Assembly: GCA_049595035.1 (NCBI GenBank)
Contig: JBMYKD010000018.1
Location: 1 to 39,410 of the forward strand
DNA: 39,410 bases
Reading direction: 5' to 3'
DNA from: UBA12202 sp049595035
Lineage (GTDB): Bacteria; Pseudomonadota; Alphaproteobacteria; Puniceispirillales; UBA1172
The position numbers and the translations under genes were made by a program. Every line of letters starts with the position of its first letter. Positions within the stretch are counted from its first letter, which is position 1. The notes beneath the pieces were generated by a model. It was not told the origin of the DNA. It was given only the letters and a program-made list of their open reading frames with translations, and did not search any database. Shown here piece after piece: positions 15,408-24,220 of the stretch.

Positions 15408-17192
15408 TTATTCAAAAGCTGCCAAGATGGTTTCGTTATATACTTGCAGAAGCGTGTTATAAATCACAAGATCAATATTCTTCATGTCATCAATAATATC
15501 AGTAAAGGCATTTTGATCGCTTGCTTTAATCACCTTTTGGAGCCATGGATATTCATCAACACCGCCAGTTTTGCTGACAGCAAGGCATGTTGAATAAAGC
15601 ACATCACGGACAGATGGTTCAGATATTTGCTCGGCTAGCTCAAGTCCTAGATCAATTCTATCATCCATGAAACAGGCAAATACAGCATCTGATTTTCGCT
15701 TATTACTGTTAATTTGGCCTTGCGGTACGGGATCATATTCCAACGCTTTGAGGGTAAGATCACAGCCTTCTGTTGTCTGGCCTGTTTTTAATAATGCTTC
15801 ACCATATTGCTGAAGAATACGGGGATCATTAGGCACCATATCATAGGCTTTTTTTCCATGTTCTAAGGATAAATTATATTTTTTTGTACCTGAATAAACA
15901 GCTGAAAGTAACCGATGACATTCAAAATCATTGGGGTCAATTTTGATAGCAGTTGAGATTAAATTGTCCCAGACCGGCGACAGCTCTTCAAATGTATCAT
16001 TGATATAGTTGCGAGCAAAAGCTTGGCCAAGCGTACAGGCTTTCCAAGCATAAGCTTGGGCGTTATTGGGGTCAGATTCAATAGCCCTATCAAACATTTC
16101 AAGCGCTTCGGCATTGGCATCCTTGCTAAACTGGTGATGCATTTCTTTGCCTTTGAGCAGATACTCGTATGAGCTCATATTCTCAGTTGGCTTACGCTTG
16201 GCTCGCTGTAAACTTACAAGCTCAATCTCACCCAGGACCATTCTCACAACGCTCCTGACAATCTCATCCTGAACATCAAAAATATCATCCAGGCTACGAT
16301 CAAATTTTTGGCTCCATTTGATATCTTCGGTTTCCGTTTCGATCAACGAAATCGTGATCCTAACCTTATTGCCTGCGGTGCGCGCCGTTCCCTCAGCGAG
16401 AAAATTAATATTAAACTGGTTAATGAAATCTTCTCTTTTGATATCACTATTAACAAAGTTTATGCTCGACTGGCGTGACACAATCGACAATTGCCTGACC
16501 ATCGAAAGTTCGGTAATGATATCTTCAAAAATACCATCAACAAGAAAAGAACTATCATCATTCATATTCATATTCTTGAATGGTAAGATGCAAAGATTAG
16601 GTTTTTTTAATTTATCTACATCATCAGGAATTTCTTCAGATTGGTTGTTCTCAGTATGATCTGTGTTTGACGTCTTTATTGCAAAGACTTCAAAGTCGCT
16701 TGATATATTCTTAAGCTTTTTTGTTCCAGCAGCGTGGGTTATAGCTTCAATCTGTGTTTTCACATTTTCATTAACAATGCGTGATACCAAAATCTGTCCT
16801 GGCACGCATTGGGCCTCTAATCGGGCTGCGATATTGACCCCATTTCCATAAATATTATCTTTTTCTACAATGACATCGTCACAATGAATACCAACCCGAA
16901 ATATTAGTTTTTTTCCTTCATTTTCATCAATGATACTTAAATTTCTTTCAAAAATTGCATCTTGAAAATTAATGGCACAGTTGACTGCCTCAACCGTGCT
17001 TGGAAACTCGGCTAATACAGAGTCGCCTGCAGTATGGAATATCCTACCTCCATGTTTAAAGATAAATGCATCTATGATTTCACGGCAAGCATTAAGACTA
17101 GAGAGTGTTGTTTCTTCATTATCAAGCATATGCTTGCTAAAACCAACACAGTCAACAGCAACAATAGTAACAAATTTTCTAAGAACTGACAT
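15408..17192 (-). CDS. Class III cyclase with TolB-like domain and TPR repeats
   Basis: A 594-residue protein of the architecture common in rhizobia. An N-terminal cyclase domain (1-175) has metal-binding D14 and D57 and YGNGVNIAARLEAQ. A TolB-like segment starts near 200 (LCILPFKNM, then GIFEDIITELSMV). Tetratricopeptide repeats follow from about 340. The lysine that selects ATP is replaced by H53 (RIFHTAGDSVLAEF), as in many members of this branch, so catalytic activity or nucleotide choice is uncertain. No transmembrane helix is evident. The gene is convergent with the MBL-fold gene and divergent from the cNMP-binding protein gene. Confidence 0.85.
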   Translation of the reverse strand: MSVLRKFVTIVAVDCVGFSKHMLDNEETTLSSLNACREIIDAFIFKHGGRIFHTAGDSVLAEFPSTVEAVNCAINFQDAIFERNLSIIDENEGKKLIFRVGIHCDDVIVEKDNIYGNGVNIAARLEAQCVPGQILVSRIVNENVKTQIEAITHAAGTKKLKNISSDFEVFAIKTSNTDHTENNQSEEIPDDVDKLKKPNLCILPFKNMNMNDDSSFLVDGIFEDIITELSMVRQLSIVSRQSSINFVNSDIKREDFINQFNINFLAEGTARTAGNKVRITISLIETETEDIKWSQKFDRSLDDIFDVQDEIVRSVVRMVLGEIELVSLQRAKRKPTENMSSYEYLLKGKEMHHQFSKDANAEALEMFDRAIESDPNNAQAYAWKACTLGQAFARNYINDTFEELSPVWDNLISTAIKIDPNDFECHRLLSAVYSGTKKYNLSLEHGKKAYDMVPNDPRILQQYGEALLKTGQTTEGCDLTLKALEYDPVPQGQINSNKRKSDAVFACFMDDRIDLGLELAEQISEPSVRDVLYSTCLAVSKTGGVDEYPWLQKVIKASDQNAFTDIIDDMKNIDLVIYNTLLQVYNETILAAFE

Positions 17193-17304
17193 TAATCATA
17201 TCATTTCATTCTAAAATGGTAATATTATTAATTAAGTTTATGTTAATTTAAAGTACACTAAATAATACATATGATAACATAAAAATATTTTTGGGGACTG
17301 GATA

Positions 17305-17655
17305 GTGAAAAAAATTGCTTTTAATCGTGGTCAAGTCATCTTTAAAAGCGGAGATGAAGCTGAAGGCTTATACATTGTTGCTAATGGCAATGTTGGTTTA
17401 TATTTTCCCGGAAATGACACTGCAAATAAACCTAATATTACGCTTGATAAGACAGATATTTTTGGAGAGATGGGCGTAATTGACGATCAGTTGAGAATGG
17501 CAACAGCGCGTGCTCATACTGATGTTGAGTTGATATATGTCTCACGTAGAGATTTTGACCAAAAATTAGATCAAACAGATGTCATTGTGCGTGGCGTTAT
17601 GGCTGTGCTGTCTGATCGTTTGCGGCAGTTGCAACAGACTAAAAATAAATCATAA
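17305..17655 (+). CDS. Stand-alone cyclic-nucleotide-binding domain protein
   Basis: A 116-residue protein that is essentially one CNB domain. The phosphate-binding cassette is FGEMGVIDDQLRMATARA (53-70) with the expected glutamate E55 and arginine R64. There is no DNA-binding domain, so it cannot act like CRP by itself. It starts with GTG preceded by GGGGA. It ends 28 bases before the redox-type cyclase gene on the same strand, so it is probably a cAMP-binding partner or feedback subunit of that cyclase. Confidence 0.82.
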   Translation: MKKIAFNRGQVIFKSGDEAEGLYIVANGNVGLYFPGNDTANKPNITLDKTDIFGEMGVIDDQLRMATARAHTDVELIYVSRRDFDQKLDQTDVIVRGVMAVLSDRLRQLQQTKNKS

Positions 17656-17683
17656 AAATAAATTTTTATGGAAAGATGTGAGG

Positions 17684-19357
17684 ATGAATGCTTATAGGAC
17701 TGCAATTTCTAGATTAAGAGGCATTACCGGAATAGTCATATTTGCTTATGTTGTTGTCCATATGAGCAATCATATTGTTGGACTGGTAAGTTTATCTGCT
17801 GCCGATGTCATGCTAGATAATGTGCGTTGGTTTTGGCACCTTACTTTTGTTGCTATCATTCTTTATGCCTCTCTATTTATACATGCTGGGCTTGGGGTTT
17901 TAAGTACCATCACAAAATATTCTTACCGCATCAAGTTTATCGATTGGGTTCAGATTGGGACAGGTTTACTCATCCCCTGGATTCTCATAGGGCATGCCTT
18001 TGTTGGTGGCTATTCAACCCGATTTCTTGGCGTTAAAGACAGTTATGAATTAACGACGCTTGCCACTTGGGTGTTTGACCCGGTGTCGGTTGCAACACTA
18101 TCCTTCTTGCTGATACTGGCGTGGGGTCACGGTGTCATAGGCGTAAATAATATGCTGCGGTTTCATGCTAGTTATCAACGCATTAAGCCCATGTTGGTGA
18201 TTGTTGTTTGGCTATTTCCCATCTTATCATTGCTAGGCTTCGCCAGCGCCGGCAAAGAAATCATCGCCAAAGTCATGCTCGATTCAAACGTCATTGGTCA
18301 GGTCATGATGAACGCGCAATTATCAATGGAAATGGCAGCATACCTCACCCAAGTAAACACGACAGCGCTGAAATATTATCCGTTCGGCCTAGCCTTGCTT
18401 ATCCCCATTGCTTTTGTTTTGTTCCGCATACGCAACAGGAAAAAAGACATTAGCATCGCCTATCCCGGTAATAAGATTGTGCATGCCGATCCTGGCATAT
18501 CTGTGCTTGATGCGAGTCGGCAGAACAACATCTCACATATGTCCATGTGCGGCGGCAGAGGACGCTGTTCAACATGCAGGATACGAGTTATGTCAGACCT
18601 GACTCACCTACCTGAACGAAATGGCATTGAACAAAATATTGCCAAAAAGTTAAATTGGGATGATTCTATTAGACTAGCCTGTCAGCTCCACATCACAAAC
18701 CCCATCGAAGTCCGACCACTAGTACGATCAACATCTGATAAGCTTACTTCAGACAGCCGCGTAGGATTGAGTGGTAGGGAGGAACATACTGTTGTTATGT
18801 TTATCGATTTACGGGATTTTACTTCAATTTCTGAAAAATTATTGCCTTATGACACTGTGTATTTACTCAACCAGTATATTGAAATTGCAAGTAAAGCGAT
18901 TGCCACTTTCAATGGCCGGATAGATAAAATTATTGGTGATGGTGTTATGGCGCTGTTTGTTAATCAGGGTGATCAGCAAGAAAATGCCCGTAATGCACTT
19001 AAAGCATCACAACAAATTGCCAAATATATGGCTATGCTTAGTAAAGAATGTGAGGAGGATTTTGGTTTTGAGATGCGATTTGGCATTGGCATACATTCAG
19101 GTCTGTCGGTAGTTGGTCAAATTGGTCATGGTAAAGATATAAGTGAGACTGCCATCGGTGATTGTGTCAATATTGCCAGCCGCTTGGAGCAGCTTACAAA
19201 ATCAGAAAAATCGCAATTAATTATCTCTGAGGAGTTAATGAAAGATACCGAGCTTGGACTCAAGCCTGATTTGGTTAAAACAGTCAAACTTAAAGGCAAG
19301 GCAAAGCCTTTAGAAATTTGTATATTTAACTCTGCGACAAATATATTTAATGATTAG
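17684..19357 (+). CDS. Membrane class III cyclase with cytochrome b-like anchor and [2Fe-2S] domain
   Basis: A 557-residue three-part protein. Residues 1-250 form about six transmembrane helices with many histidines (H26, H30, H52, H67, H104, H149) and resemble succinate dehydrogenase/fumarate reductase cytochrome b. Residues 255-345 are a ferredoxin domain with C289, C295, C298 and C333. Residues 366-545 are the cyclase domain with D375, K415, D419 and AIGDCVNIASRLEQL, all intact. The ATG at 17684 is preceded by GTGAGG; the longer frame overlaps the preceding gene. CyaC of Sinorhizobium meliloti, a quinone-responsive adenylate cyclase with a diheme-b anchor, is the known comparison. By analogy, this enzyme would report membrane redox state as cAMP. 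Confidence 0.87.
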   Translation: MNAYRTAISRLRGITGIVIFAYVVVHMSNHIVGLVSLSAADVMLDNVRWFWHLTFVAIILYASLFIHAGLGVLSTITKYSYRIKFIDWVQIGTGLLIPWILIGHAFVGGYSTRFLGVKDSYELTTLATWVFDPVSVATLSFLLILAWGHGVIGVNNMLRFHASYQRIKPMLVIVVWLFPILSLLGFASAGKEIIAKVMLDSNVIGQVMMNAQLSMEMAAYLTQVNTTALKYYPFGLALLIPIAFVLFRIRNRKKDISIAYPGNKIVHADPGISVLDASRQNNISHMSMCGGRGRCSTCRIRVMSDLTHLPERNGIEQNIAKKLNWDDSIRLACQLHITNPIEVRPLVRSTSDKLTSDSRVGLSGREEHTVVMFIDLRDFTSISEKLLPYDTVYLLNQYIEIASKAIATFNGRIDKIIGDGVMALFVNQGDQQENARNALKASQQIAKYMAMLSKECEEDFGFEMRFGIGIHSGLSVVGQIGHGKDISETAIGDCVNIASRLEQLTKSEKSQLIISEELMKDTELGLKPDLVKTVKLKGKAKPLEICIFNSATNIFND

Positions 19358-19394
19358 AGCGTTACTTTATATTATATTTAAATACATATTCTAG

Positions 19395-19541
19395 GTCATT
19401 GACTGCGTGATTGAATGCCCTCTGCACGGAGGTCGTTTTGACATCTGCTCTGGAAAGGCACTGTCGGCGCCAGTCTATGTTGACCTTAAAACATACCCGG
19501 TGAAAGTGGAAAACGACAGAGTCTATATCCAGGTGGAATAA
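19395..19541 (+). pseudogene. Truncated Rieske [2Fe-2S] ferredoxin remnant
   Basis: A 48-codon open stretch after a TAG (19392-19394) ends in TAA (19539-19541). It encodes a product containing CPLHGGRFDICSGKALSAPV and then DLKTYPVKVENDRVYIQVE. This is the C-terminal half of a small Rieske ferredoxin with the second cluster motif (C-P-L-H-G). The first C-x-H motif and the whole N-terminus are missing and there is no start codon, so it cannot bind the cluster. The other strand carries a 71-residue frame over the same bases that shows no recognisable features. The remnant marks a past deletion or insertion boundary between the cyclase and glucose blocks. Confidence 0.75.
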
Positions 19542-19638
19542 CCGGACTTTGGTGATACTTGCCTGGGTAATGTCCAAACCGGGCTATTCTAGACAGTGTG
19601 GTCAGGATGCTGGTGCTCATATATCTGAGGCAATGGTT

Positions 19639-21090
19639 TTAACGAGGCAGGGTTAATGTTGCACAGATACCACGCGCCCAATTTTCAAACTTGATGTCGC
19701 CACCATGTTGCGCCGCAATGGTAGAGGCGATGGCAAGGCCAATACCATAGCCGGCAATATTTTCTGCATTGGTGCCGCGATCAAATGGACGCGTCAGGTT
19801 ATCTAGGGTATCGGCGGTGATCGCATCACCGTAATCCTTGATATGAATTTGTGCGGATTGCGAACTGGCTTCGATGGAAACATCTGCTTTCCTGCCGTAT
19901 TTCAGCGCATTATCAATCAAGTTGGTCAATGCCCGTTGCAGGGAAATTGGCCTCACTTGAATGACAACACCATGCTGTTGAGCTACTTTGCTGCTTAAGG
20001 ATTTAGGGGCACTGTTGAAGAGAATGGTCCGCGCTGAAATTTGTGGCGGTTCTGGCTCGCAGTAATGCACAGGCTGGTCCGCATCCTGATAATCCGCCAC
20101 AACAGCCTCCACCAACGACAAAAGTGAAACCTGGCGCAATTCTTCCATACGCATTTCAGATTGCGTATAGCTCAAAACTGTCTCGATCATCTGGGTCATT
20201 TGATCAATGTCAGCATGCATTTTGCCCTGTAGGTCTTTGTCAGCAATTGACGCAGCCCGCAGCCGCAGGCGTGTGGCCGGTGTTCCCAAATCATGGCTCA
20301 CCCCTGAAAGGAAGGTGGCCCGCTTAGCCAGTGATTCTTGTTCGGCCTCTTGATATTTGTTAATGGCACTAATCAATGTCCGTAATTCATCTGGACCAGT
20401 GAGGTTATAGCTTTCATGGTTGCGGAACAGGCCACGCCGGGTAAGTGTTGCGGCAAAATTCTGAAAGGCACTGCTGGCGGCAATAATTATTGAAATCAGA
20501 ATACCAAGTGATACCGCAACCAGTATCAAGGCCGGCAATCGTAAATCCATGGGCGCGGCGGCGCATCCCCAAATTGAAGTGCCAGTCACACGCAGCCATG
20601 GCCCATTACTATATTGAACGAATAATGTGCTTTCTGAGCAATAGGTGGTTAGCATGCGCAACAGAGACGCAAGTTTCCCGCCTGCTGACACGGGGTAATC
20701 TGGCTGCAACTTAGCTACGGGATATTTTAAATTTGGTGAAACAACCGCCACATTGATACGACTGATCACTTCACCATTCTGTGTAGCGGTGGCCAGTGAC
20801 AATTGAGTGATCTGGTCGGTAGCGCTGACATCGGGCAGTTTTGCAAACAAGCCGGCGGTTGCCAACTGGGCGTGGGCTCCGTTAAGTGGGACGATGGCAA
20901 GACCATCTGGTGCCCTAGCACCATCGCGCAATGTATCGTGCAATGCCAATCCTGTGAAATAGGAATGGGCCAGATGGTGATCCCACTTTTTCAGAGAATG
21001 CATCCAGACCGCTGTCGCTGTCGCCCCAATGACCATGGCGCTGATCACCCATAATATGGCTTGCGATCTAAGGCTGGACAGAAAACGCAT
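19639..21090 (-). CDS. Sensor histidine kinase
   Basis: A 483-residue membrane kinase. Transmembrane helices lie near 10-30 and 185-206, enclosing a periplasmic domain of about 150 residues, the probable sensor. A HAMP-like linker precedes H266 in LSGVSHDLGTPATRLRLR. The ATP-binding part has N-box NLIDNALKYG and GYGIGLAIASTIAAQHGG. The start overlaps the regulator stop (TAATG). Its position beside the sugar transporter suggests control of glucose uptake. Confidence 0.92.
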   Translation of the reverse strand: MRFLSSLRSQAILWVISAMVIGATATAVWMHSLKKWDHHLAHSYFTGLALHDTLRDGARAPDGLAIVPLNGAHAQLATAGLFAKLPDVSATDQITQLSLATATQNGEVISRINVAVVSPNLKYPVAKLQPDYPVSAGGKLASLLRMLTTYCSESTLFVQYSNGPWLRVTGTSIWGCAAAPMDLRLPALILVAVSLGILISIIIAASSAFQNFAATLTRRGLFRNHESYNLTGPDELRTLISAINKYQEAEQESLAKRATFLSGVSHDLGTPATRLRLRAASIADKDLQGKMHADIDQMTQMIETVLSYTQSEMRMEELRQVSLLSLVEAVVADYQDADQPVHYCEPEPPQISARTILFNSAPKSLSSKVAQQHGVVIQVRPISLQRALTNLIDNALKYGRKADVSIEASSQSAQIHIKDYGDAITADTLDNLTRPFDRGTNAENIAGYGIGLAIASTIAAQHGGDIKFENWARGICATLTLPR

Positions 21091-21827
21091 TAACCGCTCT
21101 CTTGATGCACATCGACGGCGAATACATATCCCACGCCACGTTCGGTGCGTAAAAGTTTGGGCGATTTGGGATTGGCTTCAATTTTGCTGCGTAACCGCCC
21201 GACGAGTACATCCAATGCCCGGCCTGAGGTGTCAGAAATGGAATGTCCCTCTTGTGTCACATCCATTGCTGCAATGATCTCGTCACGGGTCAGGGCAATA
21301 TGCGGGTTGGCCAACAACACCTTCAACAAGCGTTTTTCACGCTGGGACAATGCCACCTGTACACCATTTGGTGCATAGATCTCGTCGCTTTTTCCGTAAA
21401 ATTTCCATCCGTTAAACCGAAATACAGTTGTGTTGCGGCGATAGTTCAATGATGAAGAGCGTTGACCGCGGCGCAATACAGCCCGAACCTGCGCCAGCAA
21501 TAAATCGAGATTAAATGGTTTGGCAATATAGTCATCTGCGCCCACTTCATAGCCTGTCATGCGTTGGTGATCGGCTGAGAGCGCTGATACAAAAATGATG
21601 GGAACGGTCTCTTTGGCCCGTAATTTACGGCATAATTCAATGCCATTTTCCTCACCCAGCATCACATCGAGCAAAATTAAATCGATACGCTGATTGAGAA
21701 TATGAAACTCAATTTCGGCACCTGTAGCGGCAGTGCAAACCATAAATCCCTGGTGTGCCAGAAACTGAGCAAGCATCTGGCTCAATTCTCGGTCATCATC
21801 AACAACCAATATTCTTGGGATAGCCAT
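21090..21827 (-). CDS. OmpR-family response regulator
   Basis: A 245-residue two-domain regulator. The receiver has the acidic pair D10-D11-D12 and phospho-acceptor D54 (LILLDVMLG), and K in the YIAKPFNLD loop. The C-terminal winged helix ends with LDVLVGRLRSKIEANP and RTERGVGYVF, typical of OmpR/PhoB proteins. The ATG at 21827 follows AAGGGGG; the frame can be extended to a TTG at 21842, but that would leave no ribosome binding site. It is divergent from the sugar ABC operon, and direct repeats fitting this regulator family lie between them. Confidence 0.94.
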   Translation of the reverse strand: MAIPRILVVDDDRELSQMLAQFLAHQGFMVCTAATGAEIEFHILNQRIDLILLDVMLGEENGIELCRKLRAKETVPIIFVSALSADHQRMTGYEVGADDYIAKPFNLDLLLAQVRAVLRRGQRSSSLNYRRNTTVFRFNGWKFYGKSDEIYAPNGVQVALSQREKRLLKVLLANPHIALTRDEIIAAMDVTQEGHSISDTSGRALDVLVGRLRSKIEANPKSPKLLRTERGVGYVFAVDVHQESG

Positions 21828-21877
21828 TACGCCCCCTTTCAAGAATAACTGCCAAACTTTGCGTTTAAATTACCACA

Positions 21878-21922
21878 GTAACTTTTTGTAACAAAACCCA
21901 TTCTTAGGTAACAATATGTAAT
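21878..21922. promoter_or_regulatory. Paired GTAAC direct repeats, candidate response-regulator box
   Basis: GTAAC occurs at 21878, 21888 and 21908, and GTAAT at 21918. Within each pair the half-sites are 10 bases apart, and the two pairs are exactly 30 bases apart, so all sites share one face of the helix. OmpR/PhoB-type regulators bind tandem direct repeats with this spacing. The box lies between the regulator gene and the sugar-binding-protein gene, so it may control both. The spacing is seen in the sequence; the binding protein is inferred. Confidence 0.6.
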
Positions 21923-22031
21923 AAATAATCACAAAAACTGTATGGGTGGGTAATGGTGTGTCAGAATTGCCATTGAAAACCGGACGCATTGGTCGAAAGC
22001 TGATTATTAGATTTTTATGAGGAGGACTAAA

Positions 22032-23279
22032 ATGAAGCTCAAGACATTGTTTGCGGCATCTGCTGCATTAACCATCGCCGGTACATCACTGGCACAAGCA
22101 GAACCACAAGCCGAAGTATTGCATTGGTGGACATCTGGTGGTGAAGCCAAATCAGTTGCTGTATTGCAAAAAGAATTTGCATCACGCGGTGGCACATGGA
22201 CTGACATGCCTGTTGCCGGTGGTGGCGGTGATGCTGCGATGACAGCGCTGCGTGCCCGTGTTTTGGCTGGCAATCCCCCAACGGCAGTTCAGCTTAAAGG
22301 CCCGGCTATTCAGGAGTGGTATGAAGAAGGCGTATTGGCCGATATCTCTGGCGTTGCCAAAGAGCAAGGCTGGGCTGATGTTTTGCCAGCCTCAATCGCT
22401 GGTCACATGAAATGTGAAGGTAAATGGTGTGCAGCACCCGTTAATGTTCATCGCATTGACTGGATCTGGGCAAATGCTTCCGTTCTGGCTGAAAATGGTA
22501 TTTCAATGCCGACATCATGGGACGAGTTCAACGCTGCGGCAACCAAGCTGCAGGCGGCTGGCATCACTCCGCTGGCTCACGGTGGTCAGGCATGGCAAGA
22601 CGCCACTGTGTTTGAGGCAGTAGCCCTGGGTATTGGTGGTTCTGAGTTCTACCACAAAGCATTTGTTGAGTTGGATCAGGCGACTTTGAAGTCTGACACA
22701 ATGATAGAGGTGTTTGATCAGATGCGCACTATGCGTGGTTTTGTGGACAGCAACTTCTCAGGCCGTGACTGGAACCTGGCAACAGCGATGGTTATGAATG
22801 GCGAAGCCGCTTTCCAGATCATGGGTGACTGGGCAAAGGGTGAGTTCCTGGCTGCTGGCAAGCGTCCTGGTATTGACTTCTTGTGTGCGTCAACACCGGG
22901 CGATGGCTTCTTGTATAATGTGGACAGTTTTGCCATGTTCGCCGTTGATGGTTCAGACAAAACAGATGGTCAGATGCTTTTGGCCGAGCTGATTGTTGGT
23001 AAGAATTTCCAGAAAGTGTTCAACATGAACAAGGGTTCTATCCCAGCACGCGTGGATGTGGCACTGGACGATTTCGATCCGTGTGCACATACATCTGCAC
23101 AGGACATGGCAACCAGTAATGCTGGTGGTTCATTGCTGCCATCATATGCGCACGGTATGGCCCTTCGTGGTGCTCAGGCGGGTGCAATTACTGATGTTGT
23201 GACAGCACATTTCAACTCTGACATGTCATCAGCTGATGCTGTCGAGATGTTGGCCACCGCAGTCGCTAACAGCCTGTAA
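22032..23279 (+). CDS. Sugar (probably glucose) ABC transporter substrate-binding protein
   Basis: A 415-residue periplasmic binding protein with a signal peptide (KLKTLFAASAALTIAGTS) and a likely cleavage after AQA. The motifs VLHWWTSGGEAKSV and GGGGDAAMTALRARVLAGNPP match the glucose/mannose-binding proteins of the GtsA type. The ATG at 22032 is preceded by AGGAGG. It is the first gene of a transporter operon that continues to glucokinase, which supports glucose as the substrate. Confidence 0.93.
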   Translation: MKLKTLFAASAALTIAGTSLAQAEPQAEVLHWWTSGGEAKSVAVLQKEFASRGGTWTDMPVAGGGGDAAMTALRARVLAGNPPTAVQLKGPAIQEWYEEGVLADISGVAKEQGWADVLPASIAGHMKCEGKWCAAPVNVHRIDWIWANASVLAENGISMPTSWDEFNAAATKLQAAGITPLAHGGQAWQDATVFEAVALGIGGSEFYHKAFVELDQATLKSDTMIEVFDQMRTMRGFVDSNFSGRDWNLATAMVMNGEAAFQIMGDWAKGEFLAAGKRPGIDFLCASTPGDGFLYNVDSFAMFAVDGSDKTDGQMLLAELIVGKNFQKVFNMNKGSIPARVDVALDDFDPCAHTSAQDMATSNAGGSLLPSYAHGMALRGAQAGAITDVVTAHFNSDMSSADAVEMLATAVANSL

Positions 23280-23290
23280 AGTATAAGCAT

Positions 23291-23321
23291 CGCCCACCTT
23301 CTGACAGCAGATTGGTGGGCG
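23291..23321 (+). terminator. Intercistronic stem-loop after the binding-protein gene
   Basis: CGCCCACC (23291-23298) pairs perfectly with GGTGGGCG (23314-23321) around a 15-base loop. No T-run follows. It stands directly after the binding-protein stop and before the permease. Such stems usually protect the upstream mRNA or cause partial termination, so that binding protein is made in excess over the membrane parts. Confidence 0.55.
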
Positions 23322-23350
23322 GTGTGCCTCTAAGTGGAGATCGCACTTTG

Positions 23351-24220
23351 ATGGATTGGATCGAAAAACAAATACCAAAGCTGGTACTGGCACCGTCATT
23401 CATTGTCAGCCTCATTTTTGTTTATGGTTTTATCGGCTGGACGGCTTGGGTGTCCTTGACCAAATCAAAGCTGCTGCCACGATATGATATTGTAGGTACT
23501 ATCCAGTATGAACGCCTGTTTGTCTCGCCACGCTGGGAAGTGGCTTTATCGAATTTATTTGTGTTTGGCTTTTTATTCATTGTGATTTCAATGGTGCTGG
23601 GACTGTTTCTGGCGATTTTGCTGGATCAGAAAATCCGTACTGAGGGCGTGATCCGTACGATCTACCTTTATCCAATGGCCTTGTCGTTAATTGTAACTGG
23701 TACAGCGTGGAAATGGATTTTGAACCCTGGACTGGGTTTTGAGGCCATGGTCCAGTCATGGGGATGGGGCAGCTTCACTTTCGGGTGGTTGGTTGACCCT
23801 GATATGGCGATTTACACGGTTGTTATTGCTGGCGTGTGGCAGGCATCAGGCTTTGTCATGGCATTATTTCTGGCCGGGTTACGATCTGTTGATCAGGAAA
23901 TCATCAAAGCCGCACAGGTTGATGGTATTCCTACCTGGCGTATCTATTCTTCGATTATAATTCCATCGATGGCGGCGATTTTCCTGTCAGCCTTCATCGT
24001 GCTCGCGCATTTGGCGATTAAGAGCTTTGATCTGGTCATTGCGTTAACGGGCGGCGGTCCGGGTTATGCAACAGATTTACCAGCGACCTACATGTATACG
24101 ATGGCTTTTTCTCGTGGAAACATTGGCCAGGCGGCGAGTTCAGCAATGGTGATGATGATGGTCGTCTTTGCAATTGTTGTGCCGTATCTCTATTCCGAAT
24201 TACGAGCGCGTAATGATTGA
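23351..24220 (+). CDS. Sugar ABC transporter permease (first)
   Basis: A 289-residue inner-membrane protein with about six transmembrane helices. The EAA loop KAAQVDGIPTWRIYSSIIIPS matches the MalF/GtsB-like family (it is given here in part: residues around AAQVDG). I chose the ATG at 23351 (MDWIEKQIPKL); the frame can be read from a TTG at 23312, but that lies in the preceding stem-loop. It overlaps the second permease gene by a few bases. Confidence 0.92.
   Translation: MDWIEKQIPKLVLAPSFIVSLIFVYGFIGWTAWVSLTKSKLLPRYDIVGTIQYERLFVSPRWEVALSNLFVFGFLFIVISMVLGLFLAILLDQKIRTEGVIRTIYLYPMALSLIVTGTAWKWILNPGLGFEAMVQSWGWGSFTFGWLVDPDMAIYTVVIAGVWQASGFVMALFLAGLRSVDQEIIKAAQVDGIPTWRIYSSIIIPSMAAIFLSAFIVLAHLAIKSFDLVIALTGGGPGYATDLPATYMYTMAFSRGNIGQAASSAMVMMMVVFAIVVPYLYSELRARND

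Noticed and set aside
19362..19577. 71-residue minus-strand frame
   Set aside because: It is the antisense of the Rieske remnant, whose plus-strand translation matches a known family.
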